A program made the position numbers and the translations under genes. Under the pieces are notes generated by a model, which saw only the letters and a program-made list of their open reading frames with translations, did no database searches and was not told the DNA's origin. A stretch of DNA of 64,000 nt from Methylobacterium durans (GTDB taxonomy: Bacteria; Pseudomonadota; Alphaproteobacteria; Rhizobiales; Beijerinckiaceae): positions 2,728,001 through 2,792,000 of the forward strand of contig NZ_CP029550.1 of NCBI RefSeq assembly GCF_003173715.1. Direction: 5' to 3'. Positions 27,057 through 34,467 of the stretch are shown one piece after another; the stretch's first letter is position 1; each line of letters begins with the position of its first letter.

Positions 27057-28121
27057 TCAGGGACGAGTCTGAATATCAACGCTTAACGTATCGAGAACGG
27101 CCTGGATCGGGTTCGCATAAGTGATGCCATGTGAGGTGCCCGAGTAGAGGAGCGCGATCGGGCGCCCGTCCTGCGTGACGACGAGGGCGCCGCTGTCCCC
27201 GCGCGCGGAGAATGGGCCCGTCGCGCCGCGGATGGCAACCTGCCTGTCGAAACGTGCGAAGCGGTACCCGGGATAGCCCGTGGTCACGTTGTCGATGCTC
27301 ACGACCGTCACCGAGCCGCGCGTGTGGCCCGTCGTCCGTCCGACCTTCATCACGGGCATCTGGTCGATGACGAGGTCTTCGGGCTCGCCCAGCACGCAAT
27401 CGGACAGGCTGCCGGCGGGAAATCCGATCCGGTCCGGCTCGTGCTCGACATCCGCGATCAGCTCGGCGAAGGCGCAATCCACGTAGTTCGTCGCCCCGGG
27501 CCTGAAGTCGATCGGGTGGTAGCGGTGCAGGCGCGCGACATGCGTGGCCGGATCCCCGCAATCGGCGCCGTCCTCGACACCGGGCTGGACGATGAGGTCG
27601 CCGGCCTGCGCGTTGTTGGAATCGGCCAGCACGTGATTGTTCGAGAGGAAGCCGAGGGTTCCTTCCTTGCGGCAGGTCGCGAAGCAGCCCAGGCTCCCCG
27701 CCGTCACGTTCACGTGACCGATGGAGGCCCCGATCCGGAGGGGGCGGCAGCGGCCGCCATTCGCCACGGATCGCGGGCTGACCGGACCGGTCACGATCAG
27801 GCGCATCTCGGCATCGCCGACGCGCCGGACCGCCTCCTCGACGATCGGATGATGCAGGAGCGTCCTGCTCTGAAGAAGCAGGGCGAGGCTCACCTGGTGC
27901 TCGCGCCGCGGATCGACCGCGAAACCCACCGCGATCATGTCGACGGGATCGAGCCGGCGCTTGAGACGTCCCTCCCGGATGCGGCTGTCGATCTCGCTGC
28001 CGAGACGGGGCAGGAACGAGCCCTGCGAGACGCCGGGCGAGAACGCCACGGGCGTCTCCTCGAACCTGAACACCTTCTCGAAGATCTCGGCCTTGGCGTT
28101 CTTGGCCCCGTCCAGGTTCAT
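27057..28121 (-). CDS. Cytoplasmic trypsin-fold serine protease (Nal1-like)
   Basis: 354 aa, no signal peptide. The triad is His in LSNNHVLADSN, Asp in NYVDCAFAEL and Ser in ARGDSGALVVTQDG. Further trypsin-fold elements are VGRTTGHTRGSV and IALLYSGTSHGITYANPI. An N-terminal about 130-residue region is unlike S1 proteases and may be regulatory. It is followed by the 84-aa partner gene in the same unit. GC content falls sharply just upstream (28120-28260), hinting at an acquired gene. Confidence 0.75.
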   Translation of the reverse strand: MNLDGAKNAKAEIFEKVFRFEETPVAFSPGVSQGSFLPRLGSEIDSRIREGRLKRRLDPVDMIAVGFAVDPRREHQVSLALLLQSRTLLHHPIVEEAVRRVGDAEMRLIVTGPVSPRSVANGGRCRPLRIGASIGHVNVTAGSLGCFATCRKEGTLGFLSNNHVLADSNNAQAGDLIVQPGVEDGADCGDPATHVARLHRYHPIDFRPGATNYVDCAFAELIADVEHEPDRIGFPAGSLSDCVLGEPEDLVIDQMPVMKVGRTTGHTRGSVTVVSIDNVTTGYPGYRFARFDRQVAIRGATGPFSARGDSGALVVTQDGRPIALLYSGTSHGITYANPIQAVLDTLSVDIQTRP

Positions 28122-28210
28122 ACCTGCCCAATCCCTTGCTCAAGATGCGGCATGTAAGGCCCGATCAAGAGCGAGGGAAAGGAAGTGTTCCCAAAAAAAT
28201 TCACCTGAGG

Positions 28211-28256
28211 TTATCAAAACAAGGGATTGTGACGGGATAGAGACAAGTTTTGACAA
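28211..28256. promoter_or_regulatory. Inverted repeat in AT-rich region upstream of the Nal1-like protease
   Basis: TTATCAAAAC (28211-28220) and GTTTTGACAA (28247-28256) form a 9-of-10 inverted repeat. It sits in the only strongly A/T-rich patch near here, between the leftward capsid 3' end and the leftward protease start at 28121. It is a plausible promoter/operator for the protease unit; no factor can be named. Confidence 0.45.
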
Positions 28257-28319
28257 CTCAAGCGATGCGGATAGTGTCCCGTGCGGGGGCGCGGCGTGCG
28301 GCGCCCCCGCGGTCCATCC

Positions 28320-29588
28320 TCAGGCGAAGCGCAGGAGCTTGATCGCCTCGTGGTCCTGCACGCCGCCGCCGACGCGCTTCGTCGTGTAGAACAGGACGTA
28401 GGGCTTGGCGGAATAGGGGTCGCGCAGCATCCGCAGGCCGGCGCGGTCGACCACGAGGTAGCCGCGGCGAAAATCGCCGAAGGCGAGGGAGAGGCTGCCT
28501 GCGGCGATGTCGGGCATGGCCTCCGCCTCCGCCACGGGGAAGCCGAGGAGGGTGGCGGCCGCGCCCGCGGCCAGCGGCGGCTGCCAGAGGTAGTTGCCGT
28601 CCGCGTCCTTGAACTTGCGGATCGTGCTCTGCACGCGCCGGTTCATCACGAAGGTGCCGTTCTGGCGGTAGGCGGCACGCAGGCCGTAGACGAGGTCGAA
28701 CAGCACGTCGGAGGGGGTCGAGGCCGGGAAGCCCGCCGAGACCCCGGTCGGGACGAAGCCGATCTTGCCCGGCACCCAGGCGCCGTTGGCCACCGTGTCG
28801 GCGGTGAGGAAGCCCTTCGGGCGGCTCACCCCGTTGCCCGTGACGAAGGCGGTGCCCTCCTGCTCGGCGAAGGCGGTCTCGACCTCGTCGGCGAGCCAGG
28901 CGTCGATGTCGACCACCGCATCGTCGAGGAGCGTCTGGGTCGCGGCCGGCATGGCGTAGAGCTCCATGGCCGGGAAGCTCAGCTCGGACAGGGTCGGGGC
29001 GTCGGTCTGCGGGCGCGCCGCGGTCTCGGCGACCCAGCCGGCCGCGGCCGCGGTCACCGACATCGCCCGCTTGTACTGGCCGGCCGAGATGGTGCGCACG
29101 GTGGCGAGCGCCCGGATCGGCGAGAGGGCGGCGAGCCGGCGCAGCACCTCGCGCTCGATCGCCGGCGGCACGAGGTAGCCGCCGTCGGGGCCCGAGCCCG
29201 CCGAGAGCGCCTTCTCCTCCAGCCGCTTCAGCCCGGCGCTCTCGCCGGCCCGCACGTAGAGGTCGAAGGCCGCCTTGTGCTCGGCCCCGATCCCGTCCCG
29301 CGCCGCGGCCTCGGCGCCGGCCAGCGGCGGCCGGGCACGCTCCAGGCTGATCCGGTCGAGGCGGGTGCGGGCGGCATCGAGGGCCGCGTCGATGCGGGCG
29401 AGCTTCTCCTCGGTGACCACGTCGGTCGAGAGGCGCCGGTCGATCTCGGCCAGGCGGGTGTCGTTCGTCGCCTTGAAGGCCTCGAAGGCGGTGGCGAGGT
29501 CGGCGAGCGCCGCCTTGGTCTCGCCGGCGCCCGCCTTGTTCTCCAGGGCGGGGCCGGTCTTGGTCTCGATCGTGTCGGTGCGGGTCAT
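28320..29588 (-). CDS. HK97-family major capsid protein, GTA g5-like
   Basis: 422 aa, intact. An N-terminal helical scaffold-like region (residues about 1-110, coiled-coil rich, normally removed by the prohead protease) precedes the HK97 core: GSGPDGGYLVPPAIEREVLRRL, LDDAVVDIDAWLADEVETAFAEQEG, FVTGNGVSRPKGFL and FVMNRRVQSTIRKFKD, ending LFYTTKRVGGGVQDHEAIKLLRF. It lies 27 bp after the protease gene. Downstream, where g6 would be expected, the protease island intervenes. Confidence 0.94.
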   Translation of the reverse strand: MTRTDTIETKTGPALENKAGAGETKAALADLATAFEAFKATNDTRLAEIDRRLSTDVVTEEKLARIDAALDAARTRLDRISLERARPPLAGAEAAARDGIGAEHKAAFDLYVRAGESAGLKRLEEKALSAGSGPDGGYLVPPAIEREVLRRLAALSPIRALATVRTISAGQYKRAMSVTAAAAGWVAETAARPQTDAPTLSELSFPAMELYAMPAATQTLLDDAVVDIDAWLADEVETAFAEQEGTAFVTGNGVSRPKGFLTADTVANGAWVPGKIGFVPTGVSAGFPASTPSDVLFDLVYGLRAAYRQNGTFVMNRRVQSTIRKFKDADGNYLWQPPLAAGAAATLLGFPVAEAEAMPDIAAGSLSLAFGDFRRGYLVVDRAGLRMLRDPYSAKPYVLFYTTKRVGGGVQDHEAIKLLRFA

Positions 29589-29615
29589 GAGGCGTCTCGC
29601 GGTTGTGAGAGGGGA

Positions 29616-30152
29616 TCAGGCCCGCATGGCCGGCCGCAGCCGGATCGCGGGGCGGGGATGGGAGCGGGCCTGGAGGCTCGGGGCTCGCCGCGGCGGCGCG
29701 AGCTGCCGGGCGAGCGAGCGGATCTCGGCGACGAGGGAGCCGGCGTCGCTCCCGGCGATGCGGGCGCCGGGCTGCAGCGGGAAGGTGACGAGGGAGATCT
29801 CCCAGAGGTCGAGCGCCCGCAGGTGCCGGTAGCCCGCCCGGTCGGGCGCGGACCGCACGGTGCGGAAGCCGATCGAGAGCCCGTCGACCGCGCCCTCCCG
29901 CATCAGCGCGTCGATCTCGCGGGCCCGCTGCACGGCGAGGTTGAGACGGCCCTCGACGCGCAGGCCGCGCGCATCCTCGGCGAGGGCGATCCAGCGCCCG
30001 ATCGGCTCGGCCGGATCGTGCTGCCAGAGCATGCGCACGCCCGCCGGTCCGCGGGCGCGGAGCGTCTCCGCGAAGGCGCCCGCCGCCACCACGTCGCGCC
30101 CGAGATCGGGCACGCCGAACAGGCTGGCATAGCCGGCAAAATGGCCATCCAT
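29616..30152 (-). CDS. HK97-family prohead protease, GTA g4-like
   Basis: 178 aa. GYASLFGVPDLGRDVVAAGAF, WQHDPAEPIGRW, GLSIGFRT and WEISLVTFPLQPGARI are hallmark prohead-protease (U35/S78) motifs. It processes the capsid N-terminus during maturation. ATG 30152 gives the normal N-terminus. The Arg/Pro-rich C-terminal tail is typical. Upstream lies the VapBC remnant on the opposite strand. Confidence 0.92.
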   Translation of the reverse strand: MDGHFAGYASLFGVPDLGRDVVAAGAFAETLRARGPAGVRMLWQHDPAEPIGRWIALAEDARGLRVEGRLNLAVQRAREIDALMREGAVDGLSIGFRTVRSAPDRAGYRHLRALDLWEISLVTFPLQPGARIAGSDAGSLVAEIRSLARQLAPPRRAPSLQARSHPRPAIRLRPAMRA

Positions 30153-30223
30153 CAGGGTACCTCGCGAGGAAGGGGCGCGCGGCGCGACGTGACGGCGCCA
30201 AGGCTGGGCTGAGTCAGCGCCGA

Positions 30224-30253
30224 GGGATATCCATCTCCAACAAGGGATATCCC
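30224..30253. promoter_or_regulatory. Paired GGATATCC palindromes, probable VapB-type operator
   Basis: GGGATATCC at 30224-30232 and GGGATATCCC at 30244-30253 are two copies of a palindrome with centres 20 bp apart (about two helical turns). The second ends next to the GGAG Shine-Dalgarno of the VapB-VapC fusion (GTG 30264). This arrangement suits cooperative binding of a dimeric antitoxin-type repressor. Confidence 0.6.
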
Positions 30254-30263
30254 GGAGGCATCC

Positions 30264-30506
30264 GTGCCGCTCACCATCAAGGACGACGCGACGGCCGAGC
30301 TGGTGGCAGAGCTCGCCCGCACGGTCGGCGTGACGAAATCCGAGGCCGAGCACGCGCTGGCGGTCGAGGCCTTCGCGCGCTTCGGCAAGGGCCGCCACCC
30401 GGCCCGGCTCAACATGGGCGATTGCTATGCCTATTCCTGCGTCCGGGCATACGGGGCCCGCCTTCTCGACAAGGGCGAGGATTTCGCGCTGACGGATCGC
30501 GCCTGA
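30264..30506 (+). pseudogene. In-frame fusion of VapB antitoxin N-terminus to VapC toxin C-terminus (decayed TA module)
   Basis: 80 aa from GTG with GGAG at 30254. Residues 1-28 (MPLTIKDDATAELVAELART) are the start of a VapB/Rv0623-like antitoxin. Residues about 30-80 (VEAFARFGKGRHPARLNMGD, YAYSCVRAYGARLLDKGEDF) are the last third of a PIN-domain VapC. The PIN N-terminal acidic residues and most of the toxin are missing, so it cannot be an active RNase of the usual kind. The simplest reading is an internal deletion of a vapBC pair. The open frame and operator are intact, so a repressor-like or interfering peptide cannot be excluded. Confidence 0.8.
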
Positions 30507-30519
30507 GCGACGGCCGATC

Positions 30520-30541
30520 ACCTCTCCCGAACGGGAGAGGG
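30520..30541. repeat. Dispersed hairpin repeat, partial copy C
   Basis: CCTCTCCCGAACGGGAGAGG, identical to the distal hairpin of the full repeats at 22337 and 31757. It lies in the 60-bp gap between the tail ends of the VapBC fusion and the portal gene, where it could also act as a bidirectional terminator-like stem. Confidence 0.75.
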
Positions 30542-30566
30542 AGCCGGTCGCGCCGTCGGTGTCGTC

Positions 30567-31728
30567 TCAGGCGCCCGGGCCGTAGCCCACCGCCTCGCGC
30601 TTCTCGTCGGGGGTGAGGAAATCCGCCGCCTGCACCCGGCGCCAGAGGGATTCGCGCTCGGGCGCCAGCGCCTCGATCGCGTCGAGGTCGGGCTCCAGGC
30701 TCGCCGGGCCGAAGGCGGGCTCCAGCCAGTGGGCGAGGCTCTCGGCGGTGCGGCGCACCAGCGGGATCACGGTCTGGCGGTAGAAGGCGCGGTTGGCCTC
30801 GGCGTAATTGGCGTGGGTGTTGTCGCCGGGCAGGCCGAGGAGGAGCGGCGGCACGCCGAAGGCCAGCGCGATCTCGCGGGCCGCGCCCGCCTTCGCCTCC
30901 ACGAAATCCATGTCCTTCGGCGAGAGGGCGAGGGGCTTCCAGTCGAGCCCCCTTCGAGGAGGAGGGGGCGCCCGGCATTGCCAGCGCCCTGGTAATTCGC
31001 CTCGAGCTCGCCCTTGAGCCGGTGGAACTGCGCCTCGCTCAGGGTGCCGCCGGGGCCGCCGAAGACGAGGGCGCCGGAGGGGCGCGCCGCGTTGTCGAGC
31101 AGCGCCTTGTTCCAGGCGCCGGCCGCGTTGTGGATGTCGAGGGCCACCGCCGCAGCCTCCATCGGGGAGAGGCCGTAATGGTCGTCGAGGGGTGGAACTG
31201 GGTCAGGTGCAGGATCGGCGGCACGCCCGCGCCGGCCTGGTCGTAGTGCAGGCATCGGCCGCCGACGTCGTAGGCGTAGGAGGCGGGCCAGCCGTCGGGG
31301 CCCGGCACCACCCGCATCCGGTCGGGCCGCAGCACGTGGATCTCGCGGGGGCGCCCGTCGAGGCTGACGGCTTCGAGATACGCGTTGCCCGAGACGATCA
31401 GGTGCCCGTAGAGCGCTTCGAGGAGCCGCGCCCCGCCCTGGCGGGGGTTCGGGCGGGCGAGGAGCGCGGTCAGCGGGCGCGCGGCCTCGGCGCTCGGCCC
31501 CGTGAGGATCAGCGGCAGGGCGGCCGCCGCCTCGGCGACGAGCCGCACCGCCCGGTGCACCACCGCGTTGCGCTGAAAACCTTCGCGGACGAGCGCGGTG
31601 CCCTCCCGCGCCGTCCAGACGGCGCGCCCGTCTCCATAGAGGGCGAAGGTCGGCCCCGAGAGGGGCGCGGCCTTCACGGCCGGCACGAATCCCGCGGCAC
31701 GCGCCAGCCGGGTGATGAGGTTCGGCAT
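30567..31728 (-). pseudogene. Phage portal protein, GTA g3-like (two frameshifts as read)
   Basis: HK97-type portal of about 387 aa when joined. First frame: GPTFALYGDGRAVWTAREG, FQRNAVVHRAVRLVAEAAAALPL, GHLIVSGNAYLEAVSLDG, ILHLTQFHP. Second: LDDHYGLSPMEAAAVALDIHNA and ARPSGALVFGG. Third: MDFVEAKAGAAREIALAFGVPPLLLGLPGDNTHANYAEANR. One C is missing at about 31189-31192 and another in the C-run at about 30949-30953. The joined frame is stop-free. ATG 31728 begins MPNLITRL. Confidence 0.9.
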
Positions 31729-31756
31729 GGAGGATCCTTGTCGAGAGACGCCGCGG

Positions 31757-31871
31757 GCCCCCTCTCCCGTCCGGGAGAGGGTTGGGGTGAGGGGTGCGAC
31801 CGCTCCGGATGCGTCGCATCCCTCACCCGGTCGGCGCACGCCGACTCGACCTCTCCCGAACGGGAGAGGTG
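31757..31871. repeat. Dispersed double-hairpin repeat, copy B
   Basis: Same structure as the copy at 22337-22450: CCTCTCCCGTCCGGGAGAGG, then GGGTGAGGGGTGCGACC, then CCTCACCCGGTCGGC, then CCTCTCCCGAACGGGAGAGG. It occupies nearly the whole gap between the terminase 3' end and the portal start. It could influence portal expression or mRNA stability. Confidence 0.8.
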
Positions 31872-31898
31872 GCTGCCTGCCAGTGGTCGGCGCTCGGC

Positions 31899-33205
31899 CT
31901 ACAGCCGCCGGATGCGCGGTTCCGGCGCCCCCCGAAGCAGCAGGTGGGTCAGCGCCCAGACGAGGGCGTCGAGGCGGTCCGGCGAGGCGCCGGTGGAGAG
32001 GCCGTCGGGGCCGAAATCGCACATCTCGTCCTCCAGCGCCGGCAGCGCGCCGACATGGCGGACGCGTCCTTTCGCGTAGAGCACCGAGACGGGCTCGGCC
32101 CGCAGATACTTGCCCCGGCTCGCCCGCACCGTCGTCACCGGCACGCTCCGGTCGACCTCGCGCAGCACCGCCTCGGCCATCTCGCCGCCCTGGTTCACCT
32201 CGACGACGAGGGCGTCGGCCTGCAGCCGGTGGTAGAGGGCGAGCGCCGCCGAGGCCCAGGCCTGCGGCGCGGCCCGCGCCAGGGTCGCGTCGGCGAGCAC
32301 GTAGGCATTCTGCCCGAGGGCGCCGGCCGCCACGATCCCGCAGGCATCGGCCCCGCTCGCGAGGAGGCCGGCGGATCGACCGCCACCACGATCCGCGCCA
32401 GCGCCCCGGGCGCGGCGGCGACGCGCGCCGCCTCCAGACCCTGCCGGGTCCAGAGCGCGTCCGCCCGGTCCTCGATCAGCTCGCCGTCGAGTTCCTGGCG
32501 GCCGAGGCGGGTGCCGGAATAGCGGCCGACCACCTCCGCCAGGAAGGCGGGCGCGAGGTTGTCGGCGTTGTCGACGGTCCGGGCGCGGGCCACCACCGTG
32601 CGCGGGTCGGAGAGCAGCCGCCGGATCAGCGGGATCGGCCGCGGCGTCGTCGTCACCAGCCCGCGCGGAGACCGCCCCAGGCGCAGGCCGAATTGCAGCA
32701 TGTCGTAGGCGGCCTCCGGATGGCGCCACTTCGCGACCTCGTCCGACCACGCGGCCCCGAATTGCGGGCCGCGGAGCGAGTCCGGCTCCTCGGCCGAGAA
32801 GGCGGTCGCCACCGCGCCGTTCGGCCACTCGACCCGGCGCCGCGAGGGCGACCAGCGCGGCCGGGCACCCCGGTGGGGCAGCCCGAGGAGGCCGGAGGGC
32901 CCCTCGATCATCACGTCGCGCACATCCGCGAAGGTCTCGCCGACGAGGGCGATGCGGCCGACCGGCTCCTCCGTGAAGGCCGGGTCGCCGAGGGCGCTCA
33001 CCCACTCGGCGCCGGTCCGGGTCTTGCCGCAGCCGCGGCCGCCGATCACCGCCCAGGTGGTCCAGCGCCCGGAACCGGGCCCGCAAGGGGGCAGCTGGTC
33101 GGCGCGGGCGAGGTGCAGCCAGTCACGGGCCAGGGCCAGCAGGAGATGGGGCGGCAGACTCTCCAGGAAGGCCGGCATCCGCCCGCTCGCCAGCGAACGC
33201 CGCAT
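31899..33205 (-). pseudogene. Terminase large subunit, GTA g2-like (one frameshift as read)
   Basis: DNA packaging motor. Walker A is VIGGRGCGKTRTGAEW; then RIALVGETFADVRDVMIEG (ATPase strand), RGPQFGAAWSDEVAKWR (Walker B/DE region) and LVTTTPRPIPLIRRLL. The nuclease domain starts ALARIVVAVDPPA and continues in the other frame with ALYHRLQADALVVEVNQGG and DRLDALVWALTHLLL. One G is missing near 32358-32362. ATG 33205 (MRRSLASGRM) or 33178 (MPAFLES) are both possible starts; each overlaps the small-terminase gene. Confidence 0.9.
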
Positions 33206-33857
33206 AGCGGCGCGCGATCTCCGCGCGCAGGGCGGGCAGGTCGAGGGGCGGTCCGGCCCCGTCGGCGGCCGGCTCGCCGGTCTCTGGGTCCGCTCGGCGC
33301 TCGGCATGCCCGTCTCCGTCACGCTGCGGCGGCGCCGCGTCGAGGTCGTCGAGGAGGCGCTTCAGGCCGCCGAGGTCGCGCAGCACCCGCGCGGAATCGG
33401 GCAGGGCCGCCTCCTCGCGGAGCGCCGCGTCGAACCGCACGATCTGGCGGGCGACCTGGGCGTGGAGCGCCGCCCGCAGGGCCGGGCCGGCGAACCCGTC
33501 CGCCTCGCGCCGGATCGTCCGGCCCGCGGCGGCGCGTCGGCGCGCGCTCAGCCCGTGGGAGCGGAGCAGGCCGCGGGCGGCCCCCCGGCTCGGGGAGAGC
33601 ACCGCTTCGAGGTCGCGCGGGTCGATCGTCGGGTTGTGGTGGAGGCGGCCGAGGCTGGCGACGCGCTCCGGGGTCCAGGCCGTCCGCGGCTTGGCCCCGC
33701 CCGTCTCGCGCCAGCCGAACACGCGGTTCCAGCGCCGCAGGGTGAGCGGCGCGACTCCGATCTCGCCCGCGAGCGCCTTGAGGCTGCGCTGTGTGCCGCG
33801 CACCAGCGCCTCGGCGGCGGCGACGCGGTCTGGCGGGTACCGGCCGATCCCCGACAT
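33123..33857 (-). CDS. Small terminase-like DNA-binding protein, GTA g1-like
   Basis: 244 aa. An N-terminal HTH (DRVAAAEALVRGTQRSLKALAGEIGVAPLTLRRWNRVFGWR) fits a DNA-recognising small terminase or GTA gp1. The rest is helical and Arg/Ala-rich, with LDLPALRAEIARRYAAFAGE at the end. It is the first gene of the cluster. The A/T-rich region 33885-33960 just upstream is the likely main promoter region. Confidence 0.75.
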   Translation of the reverse strand: MSGIGRYPPDRVAAAEALVRGTQRSLKALAGEIGVAPLTLRRWNRVFGWRETGGAKPRTAWTPERVASLGRLHHNPTIDPRDLEAVLSPSRGAARGLLRSHGLSARRRAAAGRTIRREADGFAGPALRAALHAQVARQIVRFDAALREEAALPDSARVLRDLGGLKRLLDDLDAAPPQRDGDGHAERRADPETGEPAADGAGPPLDLPALRAEIARRYAAFAGERADAGLPGESAAPSPAGPGP

Positions 33858-34046
33858 GGCGCCCGCCGTCTCGTCACACTTCTGGAGTGTTCTTGTTTTG
33901 TACAGGACGAGCGTCCCGCTGTCAACTATAAAAACCTAGTCGAAGGCATATTTTCCGAAGCACCGTCCCGGTCTTGGCCGGGGCCGGAGAGCCGCGTCCC
34001 GAACCTCCGGCGCGTCGCGGGCCGGAGGAACCGGCCAAGCGGCCCC

Positions 34047-34298
34047 TCAGGCCGAGGGTTCGGCGAGCCGGGCGCGATGGCGCGCCACCACGTCCCGGAT
34101 CGCCGGGCTCAGCGAGGCATTCACCGGCCACGCGTCGAGCGCTTCGGCCAGCGCGTCGACGGCCCGGGCCTGGGCCGTGATCCCGTCGACGCCAGAGAGG
34201 TAATCCCAGATGGCGCGGTCCGCCTGCTCGACGGCGGCGGGGTCGTCGGCCGCGGCGAGGCCGTCGAGGGTCTTCAGGAGCGGATCGAGGGCTGTCAT
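34047..34298 (-). CDS. Small conserved-looking hypothetical protein
   Basis: 83 aa, acidic and helical (LDPLLKTLDGLAAADDPAAVEQADRAIWDYLSG). No family recognised. The ATG at 34298 is chosen because upstream sequence of the frame is shadow of the next gene. It diverges from the kinase gene at 34468. The 189-bp gap on its left (33858-34046) holds the A/T-rich promoter region of the terminase. Confidence 0.55.
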   Translation of the reverse strand: MTALDPLLKTLDGLAAADDPAAVEQADRAIWDYLSGVDGITAQARAVDALAEALDAWPVNASLSPAIRDVVARHRARLAEPSA

Positions 34299-34467
34299 GG
34301 GCCTCCATATGGGGCGGTCCGGGCCGGCGGCGACGGGGCGGGACGCCATCGCGACGGGGCCGCCGGGATCCGCACGCGGCTCGGGCCGGAACGGCGCATG
34401 GCGCGGCACGTTGACCGGCGCCTGCATTGCGCACATCAGCGAGGGCAAAGGGCGAATCGGGAGAGTC

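Noticed and set aside
30960..31000. Possible programmed frameshifting in portal, tail and hub genes
   Set aside because: The breaks are simple one-base losses in C/G runs without slippery heptamers or downstream structures, and most are in genes never known to use recoding. Sequencing error or decay is simpler. The g10/g10.1 overlap is a possible exception but is explained as two overlapping genes.
10533..33857. Complete temperate prophage
   Set aside because: No integrase, repressor, replication genes or flanking direct repeats were seen, and the tape measure is too short for a usual siphophage. GTA-like is the better description.
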